64,000 bases of DNA from Nakamurella multipartita DSM 44233 (GTDB lineage Bacteria > Actinomycetota > Actinomycetes > Mycobacteriales > Nakamurellaceae): NCBI RefSeq assembly GCF_000024365.1, contig NC_013235.1, positions 2,914,001 to 2,978,000 on the forward strand. Direction: 5' to 3'. Every line of letters starts with the position of its first letter. Position 1 is the stretch's first letter. A program made the translations under genes and the position numbers. Positions 17,873 through 26,196 of this stretch are shown here, piece by piece. Under the pieces are notes generated by a model. It was not told where the DNA came from, ran no database searches, and worked only from the letters and a program-made list of their open reading frames with translations.

Positions 17873-18466
17873 TCAGGCGTTGGCGTGGACGAACAGCCGG
17901 ATCAGCCCCAGCTCCGCGAGGCTGTCCAGGTAAGTGGTCTCGGTGTGCGGGTCGAGAAGGACCACGTTGCCGTGCGGCCTGGGCGCGCTCGTGTACGGGG
18001 CGTAGTCCGTGGCAACCAGGATCAGCGGCGGCAGGTCCGCCGGCCAGTCGAACGACACTGGGCCCTCGTCGGTGGAGTCGCCGCCGCCGGGTTCGTCTAC
18101 CGGGCCGGGGATGGGCAGCCCGGTGAACGGCTGGTCCCGGTCGCCCAGCAGCGCGGTCAGAACGTCCTCGCCGACCGCGGCCGGGTCGAACTCCCCGGCG
18201 GCGGTCGCGCCGGCCACCAACCCGGCCTGCACAGCGGCGGCCGTCGCCACGGCCTGCTCCCACCGTTGGCCAAGCGCCTCGTCATGACCCACCTGAGTGT
18301 CGGGGAGATCCGCGTAGCCGGGGATCAGCGCACCCAGCAGTTCGGTGCGGGTCTCCGCGCCCGTCAGATCGGTGCCGTGTCGCATCAGGAACGGGAAAGG
18401 ATCGCCGCCGGGCCCGGTGAGCACGGGCAGCGTCGCGGTATCGCCGGCGGGAACGGTGGTCAGCAT
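17873..18466 (-). CDS. Acidic protein of unknown function
   Basis: 197 residues, strongly acidic, MLTTVPAGDTATLPVLTGP. The end (FDWPADLPPLILVATDYAPY) has an alternating hydrophobic pattern. ATG 18466 follows a good SD (GGAGG, spacing 7), unlike the motif-led genes. It lies 50 bases upstream of the tagged gene on the same strand. No family recognised. Confidence 0.55.
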   Translation of the reverse strand: MLTTVPAGDTATLPVLTGPGGDPFPFLMRHGTDLTGAETRTELLGALIPGYADLPDTQVGHDEALGQRWEQAVATAAAVQAGLVAGATAAGEFDPAAVGEDVLTALLGDRDQPFTGLPIPGPVDEPGGGDSTDEGPVSFDWPADLPPLILVATDYAPYTSAPRPHGNVVLLDPHTETTYLDSLAELGLIRLFVHANA

Positions 18467-18566
18467 CGGGCGCCTCCAACAGTGGGTTCGACACACGCCC
18501 TATGCCGCCGCGGCCGGACCGGTCGGTGCGTCGGCCGCACAATCCTGTTGCGGTCAGGTGGGCCTG

Positions 18567-18584
18567 GCCGCGCACACTGACGGC
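18567..18584 (+). promoter_or_regulatory. Shared start motif, 52-residue basic protein
   Basis: GCCGCGCACACTGACGGC abuts ATG 18585. Confidence 0.65.
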
Positions 18585-18743
18585 ATGACCAGTCGCAAAC
18601 CCTCGGCGGGGGTGAACCCGCGCGTCAAGCAAGTGCAGCTGCTCCGCCGCAGCGGCGCGGCCGGCCCCCACGCGTCGAAGGTGCGCCGCAACCGCGGTCA
18701 CGACCGCCGTCGGGCGATCGACCGCAGCAGCCGCGGCGAATAG
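18585..18743 (+). CDS. Small basic protein
   Basis: 52 residues, MTSRKPSAGVNPRVKQVQLL, very rich in Arg and Lys, ending NRGHDRRRAIDRSSRGE. The charge suggests nucleic-acid binding. The only strong evidence that it is a gene is the abutting start motif and good codon bias. Function unknown. Confidence 0.55.
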   Translation: MTSRKPSAGVNPRVKQVQLLRRSGAAGPHASKVRRNRGHDRRRAIDRSSRGE

Positions 18744-18773
18744 GCGTCAGTAGGATCCTGCGAACACGGGTTC

Positions 18774-18779
18774 TACAAT
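18774..18779 (+). promoter_or_regulatory. Predicted -10 box (TACAAT)
   Basis: TACAAT ends 8 bases before ATG 18788, giving a leaderless or nearly leaderless transcript. Confidence 0.5.
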
Positions 18780-18787
18780 CGGGGCTG

Positions 18788-19027
18788 ATGAGGCGGCAAC
18801 AGACCACCGCGGCAGGATTCGGGCCCCTGGCCGCCCGAAGTGCGTCCGATGCGGTGGATCTGGATCTGCTGCGGGCGATCTCCTGGAGCGACTATCCTGA
18901 TCTGCCGGTCGGCGTGGTGCATCTGGAATCGTGGCGGTTGATCCGCGCGGGTCTCGTCGCGCGAACGCCGAACGGGCTGGTCGTCACGGCCCGCGGGCAT
19001 CGGGTGCTCGACGAGGACGACTTCTAG
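18788..19027 (+). CDS. Small winged-helix-like protein
   Basis: 79 residues. The order LDLLRAISWSDYPDLPVGVV, ESWRLIRAGLVARTPNGLVV, TARGHRVL looks like a minimal winged helix with a beta wing ending in a GxRVL helix, typical of small DNA-binding proteins. It uses a TACAAT promoter, not the shared motif, and precedes the AIPR gene; it could regulate that gene. Confidence 0.5.
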   Translation: MRRQQTTAAGFGPLAARSASDAVDLDLLRAISWSDYPDLPVGVVHLESWRLIRAGLVARTPNGLVVTARGHRVLDEDDF

Positions 19028-19176
19028 TTCCGTCCCATCTGGCCTCCGCCGGCACATCCCTTCGACAAAACCCACAGCCGCCGTCACAACTGGCCGGTCC
19101 GGCAAGCTGTTCGATCCGGATTGTCCAGACACCGTCGGCCCGAATCAGGCACCAAGCGGTGTGGGAGGATCGAACG

Positions 19177-20841
19177 ATGGGGCGACTGCACGTAACGCAG
19201 ATCGAGCGCAGGCTCGACGATACCGTGAACAAGCACATCGACATGTCCGATGTCCCGTTCACCGGCGACCAGCTCCGAGCCTCATCGTTGAGTCGAGGTC
19301 TGGCTGCGTTCATCGTAATGAAGGTCGCCAACGTGGATCCTCTGACCGCAGCCAATAGCGTGACGGACGAGGGTGGCGATAATGGGATCGATGCGGTTAT
19401 TGCGCTCGCTCTTGAACGCAGGATCGTAATGGTTCAGGCAAAGTGGGCTTCAGACAGTCGGGGGAGTGCAGAGAAAGCCGACATTCTGAAGTTCCGCAAA
19501 GGCGTGGACGATTTCGTATCAGGTGATTGGTCCAAGTTTGGCCCGAAGTTTAACGCAAAGAAGTCTGAACTTGAGCCGTTGCTCTACGACCCGTCTCTGA
19601 GAATTGAGATGATCTTCTGTCATTTGGGGACGGGCGTCCTCTCTGCCGAGTCGGCCCTTCTGATGGACGAATACCTGGACGACATGAACAATCCAACCGA
19701 GATCGGATCGTTCCTGTATCTGAACCAGGGGCAGGTACACCGAATGTTGGTTGACGATGTCGTCAAGACCAAAGTAAACCTCGACGTGGAACTATCTGAC
19801 TGGGGAACGCTTGAACAGGAGCCGATTGCATTCTACGGTCACGTCAGTGGCGAGACAATCGCCGGGTGGTACATTGAGAACGGCAGCTCACTGCTATCGC
19901 AGAACGTTCGTGTGCTGATTCCAGATTCTGAAGTCAACGATGGACTCGTGGCGACCCTAACGGACACGCCCGGAAAGTTCTGGTACTTCAACAATGGCCT
20001 GACAGTTCTGTGTGATCGAATATCGAAGGCACCTCTTGGTGGCGCCGATCGTCGCTTAGGCCGCTTTACTGTCGAGGGTGCATCGATAGTCAACGGAGCG
20101 CAGACCGCGGGCTCGCTTGCACGGTTCTCCGCTGCCGCTGGCGACCTCGCCGAGGTGAGAGTTCTCGTCCGTTTTATCTCTCTCGAGAATTCTCCGGCTG
20201 ACTTCGCGAAGGATGTTACTCGGGCGACGAACACTCAGAACCGCATCGGCGGCCGCGAATTTGTTGCGTTGGATCCAGAGCAGGCACGACTGCGAGACGA
20301 GTTTGCAGTCGCAGGTATGACTTACGCGTTTCGAACCGGTGAGGAGGCACCCTCTCCGTCCGATGGTTGCGACGTCGTGGAAGCCACGGTGGGGCTTGCT
20401 TGTTTGCATAGCGCTCAATTGGCGACGCAAGCCAAGAGGGAGATTAGTCGGTTGTGGGACGATATATCACGGGCGCCGTATCGGACTCTATTCAATCCGT
20501 CAACCAACTACGTGCGGGTTTGGCGGTCTATCCAGGTCCTTCGAATGACAGAGGATTTGCTCCGAAGGGCGCGAGAGAAACTCGATGGCCGCGAGAAGCT
20601 GATAGCCACCCACGGAAATCGGGTAGTTCTGCACTTGCTGTTCCGTCGATGCGACACTTCGTCAATAGGGGATCCCGACCACGACTGGGAATCAGAGCTG
20701 GAAAAGATCAAGGGAGAATTTGAGGGGATTCTTGAAAAGGTTTTCGCGATAGTTGAGGGGGAATTCCCGGGTTATCCTGCGAGCTTATTCAAGAACGCAT
20801 CGAAGGTCCAGTCGTTGGTGTACCGAGTTCTCGAGAGCTGA
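19177..20841 (+). CDS. AIPR-family abortive-infection protein
   Basis: 554 residues. The AIPR signature is clear: WYFNNGLTVLCD (about 268-279) and IVNGAQT (about 305-311). The N-terminal part has EGGDNGIDAV (65-74) and VQAKW (86-90), the spacing of an Mrr-like PD-(D/E)xK nuclease core. AIPR proteins are linked to abortive infection and phage resistance; the nuclease part is my reading. ATG 19177 follows SD GGGAGG. GC is lower than in flanking backbone genes, so it is likely cargo. It lacks the shared motif. Confidence 0.8.
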   Translation: MGRLHVTQIERRLDDTVNKHIDMSDVPFTGDQLRASSLSRGLAAFIVMKVANVDPLTAANSVTDEGGDNGIDAVIALALERRIVMVQAKWASDSRGSAEKADILKFRKGVDDFVSGDWSKFGPKFNAKKSELEPLLYDPSLRIEMIFCHLGTGVLSAESALLMDEYLDDMNNPTEIGSFLYLNQGQVHRMLVDDVVKTKVNLDVELSDWGTLEQEPIAFYGHVSGETIAGWYIENGSSLLSQNVRVLIPDSEVNDGLVATLTDTPGKFWYFNNGLTVLCDRISKAPLGGADRRLGRFTVEGASIVNGAQTAGSLARFSAAAGDLAEVRVLVRFISLENSPADFAKDVTRATNTQNRIGGREFVALDPEQARLRDEFAVAGMTYAFRTGEEAPSPSDGCDVVEATVGLACLHSAQLATQAKREISRLWDDISRAPYRTLFNPSTNYVRVWRSIQVLRMTEDLLRRAREKLDGREKLIATHGNRVVLHLLFRRCDTSSIGDPDHDWESELEKIKGEFEGILEKVFAIVEGEFPGYPASLFKNASKVQSLVYRVLES

Positions 20842-20890
20842 TCTGTGGGTCTGTCTCGGTTGCTGGCTTCGCGATGACGAACACGCCGGA

Positions 20891-20908
20891 ACCGCGCATG
20901 CATGCGGT
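20891..20908 (+). promoter_or_regulatory. Shared start motif, small membrane protein
   Basis: ACCGCGCATGCATGCGGT abuts ATG 20909. Confidence 0.65.
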
Positions 20909-21187
20909 ATGGACATCACGCTGTGGTTCCCGATCACGGGCGGCATCGTCGGATGGCTTATCGGCGCGGCTCTGTGCCTGGCGGCCGACGGGATCGGTGA
21001 TCCGGCGATGATCACGCCGGAGGACCGTGACCTGTTGGCGCTTGCGATGGCGACGGGAGTCGCCGTCGATCCGGACGAGACGCACGCACCATGCACTCCT
21101 CGGCGCTTCAGGACCGGTTCTGTAGGCGGGAGCTGCGGGCGTTCGCGGCGGCGATTCCACGAAGCGGCCGCCCGTTCCTGTCGGTGA
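20909..21187 (+). CDS. Small membrane protein
   Basis: 92 residues. One transmembrane helix (WFPITGGIVGWLIGAALCLA, residues 6-25), then a soluble acidic segment (ITPEDRDLLALAMATGV) and an Arg/Cys-rich tail. Its last 80 bases overlap the end of the FtsK-like gene on the other strand, so the tail composition may be constrained by that gene. Start is set by the motif. Confidence 0.5.
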   Translation: MDITLWFPITGGIVGWLIGAALCLAADGIGDPAMITPEDRDLLALAMATGVAVDPDETHAPCTPRRFRTGSVGGSCGRSRRRFHEAAARSCR

Positions 21188-22799
21188 CCGGCTCGCCGTC
21201 GGGATCGGCGTCCGCGCCCCGGCGAGCGCCGCGTGGGGCCAGGAGTGCCTCGTCGACGCGCAGCGAATCGGTGTGCTGAGCGATCTGCCGCGCGGTGGGC
21301 TCCGGCTGGCCAGTGGTCGGCACGCCCAGCCGCAGGAGGGCGGCCCGGTAGTCGTCGCTTGCGGCGTAGAAGCTTTTGAAGACGTACGGTGCGGTGCCCT
21401 CGAGTTCTGCGCAGCCGCTTCCCTTCGCGGCGTCGCAGTCTGCCCGGATCGTCGGCGGGACGTGTGGGACGGATGTCTCGTCGTTGAAGGCCTGGGTGCG
21501 GGCCTGTCTGGACGGATTGGAGCCGACGAGGATCTTGTGCCCGATCTTGGCTTTCAGGCTGGGTCCGATGCCGGTGGAGTTGTTCGCGACCTGGCTGGAC
21601 AGGACGAGTCGGATGCCGACGAACCGGAGTTCGGCGACGATCTTGTTGATGAACCGGTCGAGAGCGGCTTTCGGGATGTTCTCCTGATCGACCTCCACCT
21701 TCAGCGGGTGGTCGCGTGGGATGCCGGCCGGGACGCGGCGCGGTACGAGCAGCGCCGTGACCTCGTCGACCACCACCAGGATCGGCGCGAACTGCCGCTC
21801 CTGCGGGAGTTCCAGCCAGTTCACGACTCCCTCTGCGGCCAGCACTCTGGCGCGTCGCTCACCCTCGGCGTACACCAACGCCAGTGCGGTGACTGCGGCC
21901 TCGGCGTTGTCGCATCCCCACCCGCCGGGGCGCACCATGTCTTTGCACCAGGCGAAGTCCAGCGACTTGGCCGGCAGGTCGATCACGCACAGCTCACTGC
22001 CGCTGGCCAGCGAGCCGGCGATGATCGCATTCAACGTCACCGACTTGCCCGAGCCGGGCAGGCCCGCCACGAGCGCGAAGGCCTGCGCCTTCCAGTCGAT
22101 CTCGGCCACCGAGCCCAGACGGGCGCCGGCCGCGGGAAGTCGGCGACCGAACATCAGGCGGTCCCGGTCGGTCGTGGAAAGGTCGGCCAGAGGGTAGGGG
22201 ATCAGGGCGGGGAAGGTGGGCGGTTCGGACGGAATGAGCGAGGCGGTCAGGGCGGCCGGGTCGACCGTCACGTACCAACCCGGGCGCCCCACCACTGCGG
22301 TCGCCACCTCGTCCAGCTTTCCGTCATGGCGGGACGGCATGTACCGGTTGGGCAGGCCCAGGTCGAACCCGCCGTCGGCGCGCGGACGGCACCGCACCTC
22401 CCATGGCTTGACGCCCAAAGCCTGTGCCACTGCCCCCCGGCAGCGGATCGTCGGGGCGTCCATCCTGGTCAGAGTTGCCAGCCCGAGGTGGACGTCGAAC
22501 CGGCTCATCACGTGCCCCGGGTACTGGTCCTCCAGCTTGGCCGCCATCCGGTCGCCGTCCGTGGGCCTGGTGCCTCGGGCCAGCCGCACATCGAAGGACT
22601 CGCGTTCCGACTCGGACGCGGACACCTGGGTGATCGCCGCCTGCCGGGATGCCGTCGCCCGGCTCGCCCCCAGGTCGATGTTGTCGATCTCCCACCCGTC
22701 ACCGTGCCGATCGCAGATCAGCTTCAGCAGGCCGGCCGAGTGTTTGCGAGGGTCGAAGCCCGTCGGCAGCGGAATGGCGATGCGTTCGATGGTGGCCAT
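21108..22799 (-). CDS. FtsK/SpoIIIE-type DNA translocase ATPase
   Basis: 563 residues, soluble. Walker A GLPGSGKS lies near 245-252 and Walker B ILVVVDEVTAL near 335-345, then LVLSSQVANNS as a sensor-like strand. The 240 residues before the motor are not recognised. This is the size and layout of actinobacterial plasmid transfer or segregation motors (Tra-type), which move double-stranded DNA. Start 22799 is fixed by the motif. Two membrane-type motors also occur in the window, so this soluble one probably has a distinct role. Confidence 0.75.
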   Translation of the reverse strand: MATIERIAIPLPTGFDPRKHSAGLLKLICDRHGDGWEIDNIDLGASRATASRQAAITQVSASESERESFDVRLARGTRPTDGDRMAAKLEDQYPGHVMSRFDVHLGLATLTRMDAPTIRCRGAVAQALGVKPWEVRCRPRADGGFDLGLPNRYMPSRHDGKLDEVATAVVGRPGWYVTVDPAALTASLIPSEPPTFPALIPYPLADLSTTDRDRLMFGRRLPAAGARLGSVAEIDWKAQAFALVAGLPGSGKSVTLNAIIAGSLASGSELCVIDLPAKSLDFAWCKDMVRPGGWGCDNAEAAVTALALVYAEGERRARVLAAEGVVNWLELPQERQFAPILVVVDEVTALLVPRRVPAGIPRDHPLKVEVDQENIPKAALDRFINKIVAELRFVGIRLVLSSQVANNSTGIGPSLKAKIGHKILVGSNPSRQARTQAFNDETSVPHVPPTIRADCDAAKGSGCAELEGTAPYVFKSFYAASDDYRAALLRLGVPTTGQPEPTARQIAQHTDSLRVDEALLAPRGARRGADADPDGEPVTDRNGRPLRGIAAANARSSRLQNRS

Positions 22800-22817
22800 A
22801 CCCGGATCAGTCGCCAA
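22800..22817 (-). promoter_or_regulatory. Shared start motif, FtsK-like gene
   Basis: TTGGCGACTGATCCGGGT abuts ATG 22799. It belongs to the GCGACTGAT sub-type. Confidence 0.7.
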
Positions 22818-22849
22818 GCCACCCTGTCGTTGACGCCGCCATAGCGCGG

Positions 22850-23605
22850 TCAGCTTCCGCGGTAGACGCGTGCCTGCAGCGCCAGTCTGGCTGCCTGACC
22901 CATCCGGCTGGCGGTGGTGTCGATCGGTTCGCCCGTCTGGCGGGAGACGACGTGAGCGAGGCCGGCCTGGACGACCTCTCGGAGATGAGGTGGGACGTAG
23001 GGGGACCCCTCCGACACTCGGATGTCGAACTCGGGACCGGCACCCTGACGCTGCCTGTGGACCAGTTCGGCGTCGAACCCGTCGCAGGGGACCAGCAGTT
23101 CGGCGCGCACGGTCCCGCACGGTTCGGCGTGCACGGTGAATGCCTGGTCGTCGGGGAGTTCCTCCCCGGCTATCGCCTCCCAGGCGCGCTGGGCCGCGGT
23201 GTTGCGCACGGCCTGTTCCCCGTGCCGGCGAATCCATTCGGCGTCCTCGGCTGGGTCGTCGTCAACGCCATCCGCGGCTGGAACGATGGTGATGGACTCG
23301 AATCCCGCGGTGGGGTGCGGTGCGGTTATTCGCCGCAGGCCGGGCGACACGACTCCCGAGTAGTCGTCGCCGTCGGCGTCGCGGAACTCGAAAAGCACGC
23401 CTCCCCCTGACCGGTCGACACCGAGGCTGACCACCTGCACTCCCGGGATGTCCGTCAGCGCGTCGTGCACAAGACTCCGGGGTTCGTGAGCGGTGTCGCC
23501 GGGTCCACGGAGGGTCACTCCGGACGTGCTCCGCCGATCTGGAGCGAATCGCCCACCGTCGAGGGTGCCCGCGGGCCGGCGATTCGGCCGGAAAGCCCCG
23601 TTCAT
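22850..23605 (-). CDS. Tagged protein, 251 residues
   Basis: The N-terminus has RPAGTLDGGRFAPDRR (residues 9-24), then SGVTL, the tag shared with four other proteins of this window. The body is acidic with no recognised domain; a C-terminal helical stretch (LREVVQAGLAHVVSRQ) is present. The start overlaps the stop of the upstream gene (ATGA), so translation is coupled. Function unknown. Confidence 0.55.
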   Translation of the reverse strand: MNGAFRPNRRPAGTLDGGRFAPDRRSTSGVTLRGPGDTAHEPRSLVHDALTDIPGVQVVSLGVDRSGGGVLFEFRDADGDDYSGVVSPGLRRITAPHPTAGFESITIVPAADGVDDDPAEDAEWIRRHGEQAVRNTAAQRAWEAIAGEELPDDQAFTVHAEPCGTVRAELLVPCDGFDAELVHRQRQGAGPEFDIRVSEGSPYVPPHLREVVQAGLAHVVSRQTGEPIDTTASRMGQAARLALQARVYRGS

Positions 23606-24312
23606 GCGTGCTCGATTTCGGGCCGGGAGTGTCCGGTGGGTGTCCACCGACCGGTGTAGGCAGGCTTGCGGAGCGTGTCGCGGACCGCAACCTCGATGAC
23701 GCTGAACAGGATCCAGGTTGCCATGCCCATTCGGCGCTGCAGGATCAGCGGCGCAGCGACGTCGACGAACTCGGCGAGTTCCTCCGGAACCGCCTGCCCC
23801 AGGGGCGCAACTGTCGCGGAGAACCGGTCCAGGCCATCGGCGGTGCCGAGCCCGGTGACGACAACGTCGGCGTTGGGGGTCAGCGGATCGCATACCACCA
23901 GTTCCACGCGCACCATGCCTGCATCGTCGACGGCGACAGTGAACCGGCCGGTGTGCCCCACCTGGTCCGGGTGCGCTTCCGACCAGACCTGGTGGGCGGT
24001 GAGGTCGCGGAGAAGGCAGCCGATTTCGGTGCGCAACGAGTCGGCGAACTCCTTGGCGCTGCGCCAGCTGGCGCCCGGGCTGCACCCAACTCTGGCCAGG
24101 CGTTCGGGCATTCCCTGGCCGTTCATCTCGATGAACGCCGAGCCGAACCGACCAGCGCATTGGCGGCCGTCCTTGGTGGTGAACGTGAAGGATCCACTGT
24201 GTGCGTTGCCGGGGCAAACGTCGGTCACCTCGACGGCGTCGATGCCCGCCAGCACGGCCTGGACTGTGGACGGAAGATCCGTCATGGATTGAGGAGGGTC
24301 GATGGTCCGCAT
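23602..24312 (-). CDS. Unknown protein, 236 residues
   Basis: Starts MRTIDPPQSMTDLPSTVQAV. A mixed alpha/beta soluble protein with a hydrophobic segment near residue 200 (MGMATWILFSVIEVAV) that may be a membrane-associated helix. It is first in a unit with the tagged gene and is led by the shared motif. No family recognised. Confidence 0.55.
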   Translation of the reverse strand: MRTIDPPQSMTDLPSTVQAVLAGIDAVEVTDVCPGNAHSGSFTFTTKDGRQCAGRFGSAFIEMNGQGMPERLARVGCSPGASWRSAKEFADSLRTEIGCLLRDLTAHQVWSEAHPDQVGHTGRFTVAVDDAGMVRVELVVCDPLTPNADVVVTGLGTADGLDRFSATVAPLGQAVPEELAEFVDVAAPLILQRRMGMATWILFSVIEVAVRDTLRKPAYTGRWTPTGHSRPEIEHA

Positions 24313-24330
24313 GTCTCGGTCATGCGCGGC
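24313..24330 (-). promoter_or_regulatory. Shared start motif, 236-residue protein
   Basis: GCCGCGCATGACCGAGAC abuts ATG 24312. Confidence 0.7.
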
Positions 24331-24396
24331 CTTCAGCTCGCCACCGGTGGGAACGATTGGACCGCTCGCGTCTGCGGTCGCCGAGCAGCGAGAAGG

Positions 24397-24417
24397 CTCG
24401 CTTCGGTACGAAGCGAG
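24397..24417. repeat. Perfect inverted repeat, 9-base arms
   Basis: CTCGCTTCG, a GTA spacer, then CGAAGCGAG. A compact operator-like palindrome between divergent genes. Confidence 0.5.
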
Positions 24418-24451
24418 AACTCGCCTACGCCCGCTCCAGGGTCAACTGAAC

Positions 24452-24480
24452 AAGCTGGCGAGCTCACCGGTCGCCAGCTT
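24452..24480. repeat. Hairpin, 10-base stem
   Basis: AAGCTGGCGA, a 9-base loop, then TCGCCAGCTT. There is no following T-run, so it may be an operator or a weak terminator shielding the two divergent units. Confidence 0.45.
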
Positions 24481-24493
24481 GTGGACCGTCGAC

Positions 24494-24522
24494 GTATGAC
24501 AGTGCTACGCTGAGCGTCATAC
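24494..24522 (+). promoter_or_regulatory. Operator/promoter of the RHH-YfbU gene
   Basis: GTATGAC (24494) and GTCATAC (24516) form an inverted repeat that brackets a -10-like TACGCT (24506-24511). The encoded RHH domain probably binds here for self-regulation. Confidence 0.5.
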
Positions 24523-24541
24523 AAGACACCTGGAGGACAGC

Positions 24542-25309
24542 ATGGCTGTACTGAACATCCGAGTCGACGATCGGGTCCGCGACCATCTCAAGCAGATGGC
24601 TGACGTCGACGGCCTCACGCTCAGCGAGTTTGTGCGAAACCTGCTGCTGGAGGCGGTAGTCCCCATTTACGAACAGGAGGTCGAACATGGCGACGAGCCT
24701 GCCCCGGAAAGCATGCGGATCTTCGAGAGGCAGGCGCTCTCGCTCTTGCACCGCATCCTCGCCCGGGTGCTGCCCGAAGATGCTAACGAAGACGATGGCG
24801 ATCCCGATTACCAGCTCATGCGTGCGCGCCTTCTTGAAGCGGGTTTCGCTGGCTCGTATTGGTATGAAGTCGCCGGGTTTAGCACCGAACTGTCTAAGCG
24901 AGATTGCGGCCGCGTTTCGGACATTCTACAGATGTTCCGGATTATCACCTTCAGCATTGATCATCTGGCGAAGGCAGGGGTACTCGTCGATGATGAATTG
25001 TCGTACCACCTAGAGTTCGGGGGCTTCGATCACAACGACGCTCTCGAAGGTCAAATGGCAAGCTACGTAGACTTTCTCATGCGCGATAGTCGATGGACGG
25101 AGCTGAAGCCCCAGATTAATCGCCATGACAATGGGAACTCGCACACGCTGATGTTGGACACATACTTGCGCATGCTGTCCGAGTTCCGCCGGATCATGGA
25201 CGGCCGTAAACGGGGATCGGGCCGGCTGGACTACCTCCTTTCCTGCGAGGAACTGAAGCGCATCGTCGACGCCCAAATCCACCCTTCGAACCGCAACTAC
25301 GACCGGTGA
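24542..25309 (+). CDS. YfbU-family protein with N-terminal RHH domain
   Basis: 255 residues. Residues 1-45 form a ribbon-helix-helix domain (MAVLNIRVDDRVRDHLKQM, then LTLSEFVRNLLLEAV). The rest matches the order of YfbU: FERQALSLLHRILARV, GRVSDILQMFRII, a GGFDHNDALEGQ loop, TYLRMLSEFRRIMDG and CEELKRIVDA. E. coli YfbU has been linked to growth control and death; the RHH fusion suggests an autoregulated toxin-like or regulator protein. ATG 24542 follows SD GGAGG. It lacks the shared motif, so is probably cargo. Confidence 0.75.
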   Translation: MAVLNIRVDDRVRDHLKQMADVDGLTLSEFVRNLLLEAVVPIYEQEVEHGDEPAPESMRIFERQALSLLHRILARVLPEDANEDDGDPDYQLMRARLLEAGFAGSYWYEVAGFSTELSKRDCGRVSDILQMFRIITFSIDHLAKAGVLVDDELSYHLEFGGFDHNDALEGQMASYVDFLMRDSRWTELKPQINRHDNGNSHTLMLDTYLRMLSEFRRIMDGRKRGSGRLDYLLSCEELKRIVDAQIHPSNRNYDR

Positions 25310-25373
25310 ACCACGACGACGCGAAGCGACGTTTGATCTGGCCGTCCTGGGGGTCATGGGTCCGGCCCCAGGC

Positions 25374-25637
25374 TTACGCATGAGCTTCTGATGCCGCGAA
25401 ATCGAAAATCGCAGCATCACGAGATAGCATCGGAGGCAACGATGTAGCAGAGCCAACCGATGCGGCGCCGGTGATCAGGGTGCAAGCGGCGAGCAGGGCG
25501 ACCTGTCGGGTCGCCCGGCGATTGCGAAAGCCATCGGTCGGCAACCTCAGGTAAGTGCACATCAGTCCGAACGCGCTGACGAAGAACAGCGGCCAGACAA
25601 TAAGTACGGCAACCATTTCCATCCGTTCTCCCTCCAT
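25374..25637 (-). CDS. Small two-helix membrane protein
   Basis: 87 residues with two hydrophobic helices (MVAVLIVWPLFFVSAFGLM and VALLAACTLITGAASVGS) joined by a basic loop. The start is either ATG 25637 or ATG 25622. No family recognised. Confidence 0.5.
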   Translation of the reverse strand: MEGERMEMVAVLIVWPLFFVSAFGLMCTYLRLPTDGFRNRRATRQVALLAACTLITGAASVGSATSLPPMLSRDAAIFDFAASEAHA

Positions 25638-25716
25638 CGGCCAGTCGTGCAGGCCGGCTACCCAAAAGCACGGGCGGGCTGTTGTCGTCGGTCCTCGTCG
25701 GTGTCCTGCGCGAGCG

Positions 25717-26037
25717 TCAGCGGGTCGGAGTGCCCCGTAATTGGGTGCGTAGGCGCGTCAGCTCGTCCCGCCGGGCGTCGTGCCAGGCTTGGTATTCGCG
25801 ATCGACCACGTCGGGGGTGGTTGGGTGACCGAGGCGATCGCGCAGAGCGTCGTGGGCGGACAGGACGGCCGCCCGATGGAAGTCCCAGGCGTAGTCGTCC
25901 GGCTCGTCGCGTCCGTCGAGGTCGGCTCCGGCGTCGACAAGCATGGCCAGATCGGCCTCCAGCCGGGCCAGCGCATGGCTGACATCCGGATTGAGGGTGG
26001 CATCGGGCAGTGTCAGGGCGGTTTCGATGGTCGTCAT
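25717..26037 (-). CDS. Small helical protein
   Basis: 106 residues, MTTIETALTLPDATLNPDVS, largely alpha-helical and charged (ARLEADLAMLVDAGADLDG, then WHDARRDELTRLRTQL). The start is fixed by the motif at 26038. Function unknown. Confidence 0.55.
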   Translation of the reverse strand: MTTIETALTLPDATLNPDVSHALARLEADLAMLVDAGADLDGRDEPDDYAWDFHRAAVLSAHDALRDRLGHPTTPDVVDREYQAWHDARRDELTRLRTQLRGTPTR

Positions 26038-26055
26038 GTCCGATTCATGCGCGGT
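26038..26055 (-). promoter_or_regulatory. Shared start motif, 106-residue protein
   Basis: ACCGCGCATGAATCGGAC abuts ATG 26037. Confidence 0.7.
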
Positions 26056-26196
26056 CAGAGTAGATCGACCACGTGCGCTGCTCGGCCGGGCCGCGCATGA
26101 CAATGCAGTACCTCGCGGTCGAACCGCGGTCAGACCCGGTTCGACGTCCGTGCCGAGAGTCCCGGTTCGCCTTCCACCGTGCGACAGGAGCAAGCA

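Noticed and set aside
16281-17933. Long plus-strand frame opposite the 662-residue tagged gene
   Set aside because: Gly/Val/Arg-rich shadow typical of GC-rich DNA; the minus-strand gene has the motif, tag and zinc segment.
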